Positions 56,393 through 64,000 of a stretch of DNA of 64,000 nucleotides are shown here, piece by piece. Position 1 is the stretch's first letter. Each line of letters begins with the position of its first letter. Origin of the DNA: Phoronis australis (Eukaryota > Phoronida > Phoronidae). Location: assembly GCA_002633005.1 (NCBI GenBank), contig NMRA01000384.1:176064-240063 (forward strand). The letters run 5' to 3'. The translations under genes were made by a program, and so were the position numbers. The notes beneath the pieces are model-generated. The model was not told where the DNA came from and did not search any database. It worked only from the letters and a program-made list of their open reading frames with translations.

Positions 56393-59300
56393 TAAACAAC
56401 CGTACAATGCGGCACAATTAGTTAAAATAGCTCAAATCTTTACTGGGAAGTTGTGAAAAACACACTTATTGACAATCTAAACTGAAGCGATAGGAGATGA
56501 AAACATTATTGTTTAATGGCAATGATTACTCAGCGAGGTTCTTTGATTGAACTTTTGCTTTGATCTCACATTGAGTTAATGTTGTAATGCAACTCAGGTT
56601 TAAATTTAATTAGATTTATATAAATTATTAAGGTAATGCAAGACCTTAATAAGGAATGTTAATTCAAAGTCAATTACAGAAAAAACTATTATTTGTCAAC
56701 TAGTAAAATACATAGAATATATTTTCTGAAAGACGTAAGATCAGGTATTATTAAAGTACACTTTATACTTATGTGCCATTGTTAATATAACATGGACACC
56801 TTTTAAGTCAAATTTTCATTTTTAGCAAAGGTATATTCTTAGCACAATTACCCGTAATCGATTTTATAAAGAAACCTTTAATGACAACTTGCTAATATCT
56901 CTCAAAACGCAGCTAAGGATTTTCGATTACTTATTTTATAGTTTTGTTTCTACATCAAATTAACTCTCAAAACCTAAGAAATGTTTATAAGAAAACACCG
57001 GTTATTTTCGTTTTGGGCACAGTACAATAAGGCTAGGCACAGTACAATAAGGCTAGGCGTTTAAAAACAGCGTTTTCGAGACTGGTTAATGAATATTAAA
57101 ATTGGAACGTTTCAGTGAAATCTACACAGCCGTTTTCGAGAACTCGTGTTCCTAAGTTCAACTTAAGTCGATGATTTGCTGAAGCCGAGCAAAAGTCGAA
57201 AACATCGCAAATCGTCAGTCTCAAGATTTTCGCTTGATTGTTCTGTGAAAACTTGTACATTTTGCTAAACTACTTGTATATGTCTTAACCACGTTCACTA
57301 TTTCAGCATTCACACTCAATGTCAACTGAAATTATAGTGCGTAGTTAACTTAATAAGTCGGAGTTCAATGCCCCATGTCAAACTAGGTCCGAGTCCGAGT
57401 CGACGTTAAATAGGCCAACAATACATGGTGGTACACAACTTTTGAACCCCTACCAGGGGAGACAACTGCACCATTAAATCAGCTTCGACTATAAGTGAGC
57501 ACTAGACAGAAACAGCGAAACGTCAAGTTACCAATGAATTTAATGAAATTGGATGAGGATTGAACTTTTTTCACAACTTGCTGTGTTCCCGAAAACAAGG
57601 TGCAAGACGCAGTGCGGCGAATCGGCGCATTCGTCACAGGTTATCAACGGTCCTATTTACGCAGACGCACAACTCTGTCCAAATCAAAACTGTGTTTCGG
57701 CTTCGTGCTCCTCGTTGCCTCTAGTGTCAGTGAATGGAAGGAAGTGTGAATTGTGGGAACATATGGAACTGCTCATGCCTGGCGGTACCTTTGATTTGAG
57801 TGACAGCTCTGTTAGCTTTGAACTTCAATAAGTTGTATACAAATTTCTCAGCGGTTGAGATAGGTCCAGGAAATCTTTTTTTTTAATAAACAGGCAAGAT
57901 ATCGATTTTAAAGTTAACTAGAAATGAAAAAAATATCGTCACACGTACTTAATATTGTAAAAAATTAAAAGCTTAAAAGTAACGTCCTACATGTCCTCTC
58001 CGCTCTACTGGTTTTTGACATGTGCTGTACTTTGAACTGAAAATTGTTTTAAATTTGAATCGAATTTCCTTATCAACGTTACTTAACTTTCTAAATTGCT
58101 TCATAAATGACTTGAATATGGCAGTGCTCTATTGTATTAGTTTACATATGTGCACTTGGGTACGTTATTTCTGGAACTGGTTGCTTGTGCGGCTTAAAAA
58201 TCACTATACTATAAGTGATATTCAAGTTGATTTAAGCGAGAGTCAAGCCCGAGATTAAAACTGTTTTCAAGACGAACATTTACACGTATCTTCTGAGTAC
58301 TAAGCGGTAGTATCTGTTTATATTTCGTTGCAGAATTTAATGCTTTATTCCACTGTACCATAGCAACTTTTATAAATTTAGTAACATACGGAACAAATTG
58401 TCTTTTGCTACTTGTACTGCCGGCAGAAGGTTGAGCAGACGATCAGAACAAGGCGCTGTGTTAAAGAAGAAAATTACTTGGGATGATTTCATTGAATTGT
58501 AATAAAACGATATCATAATACGAAACCTGTATGACTATTAATGACTTTTTTGCTCATATTATGGACAAAGTGCAACACGGTTAGGACCTGGGGGCTTGGG
58601 ACTCTATGAAAGGTTTCAGGTCGGAAATGGAAGAAGTACCAGTCGATACAATTTTTGGGATGATCCTTGTACGCTATTTTCGATTTGTGCCGACATTCGT
58701 AACACAACATGCACGGGCATGGACACGGCCATTTTGCTTTTCAACACCACCAGGTGGGAGATGAGTGCTAATAACGCTAATGTCCCTTAAGGTTGTTCTT
58801 GGGTGTTCCAAAGAATCAACATTTTTCTAGCACAAACCAACCAACCTACATGCAAATATATTATTGATTTCTGGACTTTTGGCACGAACTCTGCATGCGT
58901 GGCAAACGCGCACAGACGACTTACTTACATTGCTCCAAGCTACACGTCTACATGTATCCACTTGCAACCTAGCTAGAGTTACTATATTTATTGCAATCTG
59001 CAAGCGAAGTTCGAAGTTTTACGTGATTGCTTGGACCACAGAAGACACAAACTTGCTAGATCCAGCGTAGTACCGAAAACAGAGCTTGGGTCGCGAGAGT
59101 GACTCACCGGGATTCTTAAGAAGAAATGGGCACAGGTATGCCTCGATCCGTGATATGAAAAGTAGAGCCATTTCAATATCAACAAATTGTGAAAATGACA
59201 CAAAGTATCTTATTTCGATACCAATATCGGCAAAAACCCTACCCCTTTAAATGGCACGAGAGCAATCAGCCATATTATGGGAGAATCCCCGGGAATGAAT

Positions 59301-62180
59301 GATGAACATGCGCTTTTTGAAACATCGTTGGACAGTAGTTCTAACTTGAACCAGGCACCAGGTGGTGAGACGCTCTCGTCCAATAGTCGGCTACCCTAGA
59401 TCTGCTAAACAACATTTTTTTGGAAATCGACATTTTGTGAGTCCGCTCACAAACTGTGCGGAGAAAAAGCAGTCTACGATGAGGGAATTCGAAGAAACGA
59501 AGCTCAGTTATAAAAATAGTTATTTGGCATTGCTTTTGGTGTCTCATATTACAAGATAATGACATGTAATTTTGTTCTGATTATACCGCATAGGGAGATA
59601 ACGGAATACGGTGTTGTCAAAATAGTTTTAGCAGCTAAGTTGTGACCGTATAATCAGGGATATCAACGAGCGCAAGTTCCTGTGGACAAACATATCTGAT
59701 AGACCGTTAAACTGTCCATTGTAAGTTTTAATAATATAAAGACCAAGCCGTGCTAAAAAGAAAATTTTCACCAGAATAGCCTATAGCACTAATGATATCC
59801 CGGACAGCACTTCTAAACTCAGTGTTTTCTTTAATGGGGAGTGGGGGGGGGGCAAAGCGTAAGTGCATTTCCTCCACCGGTCGGGCGGCCACCAGTTCCC
59901 GATCGTCTCCAATTCATCAACAGACGACACCAATTTGGACGTTCTCCGCTCGCCAATTTCACCCTACCAGTCGACACAAGCCCACCCACGGCGCAACTTC
60001 GACTTGAGGCATTGCTAAGATCTGTGCGGTTTCAGGGTGTGCATTTCCATTTTAGAGCGATGTTTTTAACTCAGAACGTTGACGATTAAAGATAATCTTG
60101 AAAAGGCCATAATGCTATATTTCTCCAATACACTCTGTTGATCAACACCAGTTCTCAGCGGACACCCATACTAATGAGCTCATAAAAAGACGTCAGTTGC
60201 AGTGACATGTTTACATAAGAGGGAGTGATGCAACCTTATACATGTACATGTAGCTGAGGACGACCAGAAGGGGATTTATTGTAGAAGTTGCTGTGCTGCC
60301 AACAGAGGTTCCACCGTGCACAAAATGATCGCGATTGCATTGGTTTTGTAAAACCAGTGGTTGCAATTGATTGTCTTCGCCAGTTCATTCGACAAACAGG
60401 CTTTAGTTTTTGATGACTTGAGTTTTGGCATTTACCAATAAATCTCGCTGTATTTACCCACAATGCCGCGAATATCCGTCAGACACATTTGTTGCTTCGT
60501 TTACGTGCCATTGAATTTTCAAATGTCATTTGTTTTTGTCTGATTCTTTATCAGTTTTTCTCGGCTGCATTGCTATATTCGTCCAACGAAGTATTACTGC
60601 TGTGCTGCGGACTGCAACTCCGACGTGAGAAAGTTTGATAAACGGGAAAAATACCCGTGAATGTGTGATGTGAAACTCATCAGTCGCCTTCCCGACATCA
60701 ATTAGAGACACGAAAATGTGCCTGATTTCCAAAACGAGGTCACGACCTTTTTTATCTCAGGAACAAAGGAGGGTTCTATCGCTGTGTAATCCGGGACGGC
60801 ACTATGATTTGGGACTTGTTTCTCGAAATGTCTATTGCCAAAATTTGATTTTTGTCTTTTGCCTTTGGATTTAAGTCTACTCCGAAGCAAACTACGGATT
60901 TCCGTGTTTTGTCCTCGAGTTGTATGTAGCCTCAGTAATTTTGTGAAACTGTAGTCAAGAGACTCTTTGTGAAACACGTCCCAGTTGTCTCAGCCAGTTG
61001 ACCAGGCTGGTAATGCAAATGCAATCACGTGGAACCATTACTGTTTTTCAATCTCCCGGATGTTAGGTGAGTGCTTTTCTGTGATAAAAGTGGTTTTACT
61101 GTTATTAAAATTTATTGAAAATATATGATGCGTCAATGTGTTTAGGATGTGCATTGAACCCGCAATACTGCTATGGTGTTTCAGTTGTCACAGCGCTCTG
61201 CACCATTAAGCCGCAGGGTGAGAGGCCTGACTAGGGCGTGACGAGCATAATGTTTGCGTTGAAAGATACACTGCTTGAAAAACTTGATGACGATACTGAA
61301 GTGTTGTACGCAATCACTCCATTGCAGGCAGTAAACCATTTACTATAATGTCTACGATCCACGGATGTCTCACTTGATAGTTACAGGTGGAATCCAACGT
61401 CACTGTAGCTCCTTGTCCATTTACAGTGTGATGCGATCGACCGTTGGGTACGCGCCCGTCCCAGACTTCCAAAAAATCCGTTACCATAATAGCTCTGCCT
61501 TTTGAAAGTATAAACTTTGGGGAAGGCGCTGAGAGTAAATACAAACTTTTGGCTTTCCTATGTGCATATTGGAAATCACAAACATTAGGCGAATATGACG
61601 AATTTGAAAACCCACCGAGTGGACGTAGCCACCCTGGTTTCTTTGACCTCGCGCACATATCAGCTTCACCAATTTTTCTAATGTGAAAGTGGAGACAGCA
61701 TCATAATGACCGTGGACGTCCTGGGTTTGGTTGTCTCTTGTTACAAATAAACCTTGCCTGACTTTACTGAGACATTGTTTCTGCATAGTTTTGTGTTACC
61801 GTTGGGTGAATTTGTCTATATTGTAAAAACACCCACAATTGGTTTTTGAAGCATCAAAATAAACCCCGAAATAGTAAACTTAAAACTTGTGTTAGCTTTC
61901 AAACAAAGTCCTTCAGCACACTGCCCACAAACACGTGACTCACAAACACGTGACTCACAAACAACGACATGACTCTTCTACCACCGCATCATTTGAGAAC
62001 AGCCTTAAGTAACCTGTCTGGCGATGACTCATGTTTCATGCATACCTTTAGTTCCAATATTTCGCCTGATGAAAGATTCACGTTTCATCTTCTTTGGATT
62101 TCCTGCATTTCTTAGTTTTTACTGCATATCATTTAACAAGTTTCTTACTTGAAACTGTGTTCATGCCACTAAGGTGCCGC
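56393..62180. other. Intergenic, no confident gene
   Basis: No frame could be assigned. Minor features: a 20-base unit GGCACAGTACAATAAGGCTA repeated twice (57016-57055), and CACGTGACTCA repeated twice 16 bases apart near 61932-61958 (an E-box joined to an AP-1 site). The open frames at 57553-57831, 59792-60089 and 61314-61658 are unrecognised. The right end includes the expected 3' UTR of the protease gene that stops at 62181. Confidence 0.4.
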
Positions 62181-62519
62181 TTATTTGGGTTCGTTTCCAG
62201 GAAAAACTTCTTTACAAAGGACTGGATGCTTTGCTCTCAGGTCTTTGTAAATTTCTTCGATACGTACGCCTTGTTCAACTGTTTTGTCTGGAGGTATAGA
62301 CATGGCCCCAGCATGCGGTGGGAGGTTTGGGAACTGAAACGCGTGAAGAACTGCCACACAGGCATTCTGTCCTGCGTCGCCAACCATTCCTGGAGACCCA
62401 GAACTTCCTCCAACGAAATCCTTTCCAACATGATACAAAACTCGTCTTGAATCCAGAAAATGCTTTGGATAGGCATTCACACGAAGAGTCTGCTGGGACC
62501 ACTCACTAAGCGCCCGATA
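62181..62519 (-). CDS. FAM111-like serine protease, last exon (catalytic Ser)
   Basis: A predicted trypsin-fold (PA clan) peptidase. On the minus strand a TTATTTACAG acceptor precedes 62519, and the exon reads YRALSEWSQQTLRVNAYPKH, then RRVLYHVGKDFVGGSSGSPG, where G-x-S-G-S-P holds the nucleophile Ser. VAVLHAFQFPN and VEQGVRIEEIYKDLRAKHPV follow, and the TAA stop is 62181-62183. Phase is 0, matching the donor of the exon at 63772. The F-x-G-x-S-G-S-P then V-L-H-A order resembles FAM111A/B and related invertebrate proteases. The intervening intron (62520-63771) contains AT-rich DNA with a repeated GTGAAAGATTG motif near 63030-63160. Confidence 0.75.
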   Translation of the reverse strand, partial: YRALSEWSQQTLRVNAYPKHFLDSRRVLYHVGKDFVGGSSGSPGMVGDAGQNACVAVLHAFQFPNLPPHAGAMSIPPDKTVEQGVRIEEIYKDLRAKHPVLCKEVFPGNEPK

Positions 62520-63771
62520 CTGTAAATAATAACACCTACATGTATAGAATTACTACTGTTCATCAAGCCCATTTTGGTTGGCTCAAAAATTTTACCTAGT
62601 ATTAATCTTTGATTTTACTTATGATAGTCAGAAAAAATATCCCGACTGGACCAGTGTTGCCTGTTTTATATATCAACCATAATAAAACAAAGTTTCTCGC
62701 ATCATGTATCTGGGTACGTAGACATCAATTGATTACTTAATTGTAGGAAAAAACGTTTTAATTGAACAGGATGTTGAACATATGATGTTACTGGAACAAA
62801 AATTCTTTATGCAAATAATAAAATGAGATCGCAGATGTAAGGGTTAGATGGTAACCTGCAGTAAATGTGAAATTTAAGTGTAACTTTCCTGATGAGATGA
62901 GCTGGGTTAGAATCAGAGTATGTTTTGGAATGCTGACGTTCCCAACAGTAATCGCTACTTTGTTTTTCAATTTTTTGCCAGCTTGGTGTAAATGCCTGTC
63001 TTGTGAGCTTTGGTCACCAAGAGGTGCAAAAATGTGAAAGATTGGCGTAAAACGAGAAAATTTGTTATTAAGCTTGAAAGATTGACAGAACACGTGAAAG
63101 ATTGACATAAAACATGACAGATTGGAATAAAACGTGAAGGAGTGATAAAAATGTGAAAGATTGGCATGTGACTCCTAGCTGATCCACACAAGAATTGTAG
63201 CACCTGTTCACAAGTTGCTACAATCAGTGCATGAAAATGGGTTATTTTTTCTGACAGTATGAACTCGTTTCTACATAGTGTGCACAAATACCACAAATTG
63301 TTGACAACGTCTACAACAACCTGAAAATAGTCTACAGTTGCGACTCGTGCAAAATAATATGAACTAGGTGTTATTCATAAACGTAGCCTTGCATGTTTTT
63401 GAAATTTTCACAACTAATTCTCCAGTGCCATAGACTTTCAGAATGTATATATTATCTTTATTTCCGTAGCAACAACGTGTTCAGTGATTTCATGCCGTTC
63501 TTTTCGATCACGAGATAGACCTCGCCAGTTTTGGTAACGTTGACCATCGTTTTTATGATACCAGAGGAGTTCCAGAAGCCCTCAAAAGTGAACGCTATTT
63601 GCGCATAGTCGAACTTCAGTCACGGAGCAAGTCATGTGACTTTCAAACTTGATATTGATTTGCTGTATGACAGACGCTTCTACATGCGCAGATAACGTTC
63701 ATATCCGACGGGAAATTTGAGGCTACGAAAATATCCGAGGTGTTCCAAAGAAGATAAAGATAAAGAGTTAC

Positions 63772-64000
63772 CTCTCGGTGAAGCTCCTCGCGGTCCAAGT
63801 GAATTACTTTGCACCCATAATCAACAACTTTCGCTTCGCCTTTAGGGTGGCCCGCGAAAATTACATATTCGTGCATGCCAAGTTTCATAAACCTGTTTAT
63901 GGGTTTTGGCAACGAGGATGTTTCACACGCACATTCTAGAATAGCATAATCCAATTCTTTATTCCAAGCAATGATTGGGTTGGCAGTGAACCCAAATTTT
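63772..64000 (-). CDS. FAM111-like serine protease, penultimate exon (catalytic Asp)
   Basis: On the minus strand the frame enters from beyond the right edge and reads FGFTANPIIAWNKELDYAIL then ECACETSSLPKPINRFMKLG. The D of LDYAILE is the expected catalytic Asp. EYVIFAGHPKGEAKVVDYGC follows, with the G-H-P-x-G strand typical of these proteases. The donor GTAACT begins at 63771 in phase 0, which fits the exon ending at 62519. The catalytic His exon and the N terminus are outside the window. HtrA-like proteases are an alternative, but no PDZ domain follows. Confidence 0.72.

Noticed and set aside
57553-57831. 92-codon Cys-containing frame
   Set aside because: No signal peptide and no recognisable cysteine pattern; likely chance.
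59792-60089. Pro-rich frames after a G-rich tract
   Set aside because: Low-complexity composition gives frames in two registers with no family match.
61314-61658. 114-codon minus-strand frame near the protease gene
   Set aside because: It contains a plausible-looking stretch but no recognised motif and no phase-compatible splice sites with the protease exons.

Overview
The window is animal genomic DNA, AT-rich, with spliced genes of about 0.3-1.5 kb introns set in dense transposon remnants. The gene content (a Crumbs homologue, an LRR-Ig-transmembrane receptor with a decayed paralogue, and a FAM111-like trypsin-fold protease) together with Penelope-like, LINE, Ty3/gypsy, hAT, Harbinger and THAP-type remnants suggests a marine invertebrate, most likely a deuterostome such as an acorn worm or amphioxus. 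That placement is inference from content only. Two long N runs (18647-19010, 55354-56229) and isolated single Ns (4143, 23477, 43918, 48609) show a draft assembly; two of the single Ns sit exactly at near-identical duplicated segments and probably mark unmerged contig ends.

Layout: 877-15811 (+) holds the last eleven exons of a Crumbs gene. All junctions are GT-AG and phase-consistent, giving about 1,674 codons: 6 EGF, LamG, EGF, LamG, EGF, LamG, about 18 EGF, one membrane helix and a 39-residue tail ending EKLI. The 5' exons lie left of the window. 15812-18630 is 3' UTR and intergenic. 18631-33500 is a repeat-rich interval with hAT-like MITEs, a cluster of five heat-shock elements at 20239-20439, LINE 3' ends, a Penelope-like GIY-YIG endonuclease remnant, a THAP element with long inverted ends, a decayed copy of the LRR receptor (27072-27640) split by a MITE with a clean target duplication, and a LINE split by another DNA element.

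34357-37148 and 48148-52043 are two diverged copies of one DNA transposon family. Each has long terminal inverted repeats sharing a sequence block and ATGGCGGCC-type motifs, and each carries remnants of the same large protein, which I recognise as a widespread repeat-associated family but cannot name. The first copy is also broken by a Ty3/gypsy pol fragment. Between them lie a palindromic MITE, an ATTAC-periodic array, the LRR-Ig receptor gene (41946-45546, -), a 313-bp inverted repeat and a Harbinger-type MITE.

52044-62180 is mostly unrecognised, with one more copy of the inverted-repeat sequence, the 5' end of an LTR retrotransposon (LTR end, primer site, gag start) running into the N gap, and a hAT-like MITE. 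At the right edge, 62181-64000 (-) holds the last two exons of a FAM111-like serine protease with the catalytic Asp and Ser; the His exon should lie beyond the window.

Nothing links the genes into one pathway, but both membrane proteins, Crumbs (EKLI) and the LRR-Ig receptor (DTQV), end in predicted PDZ ligands.
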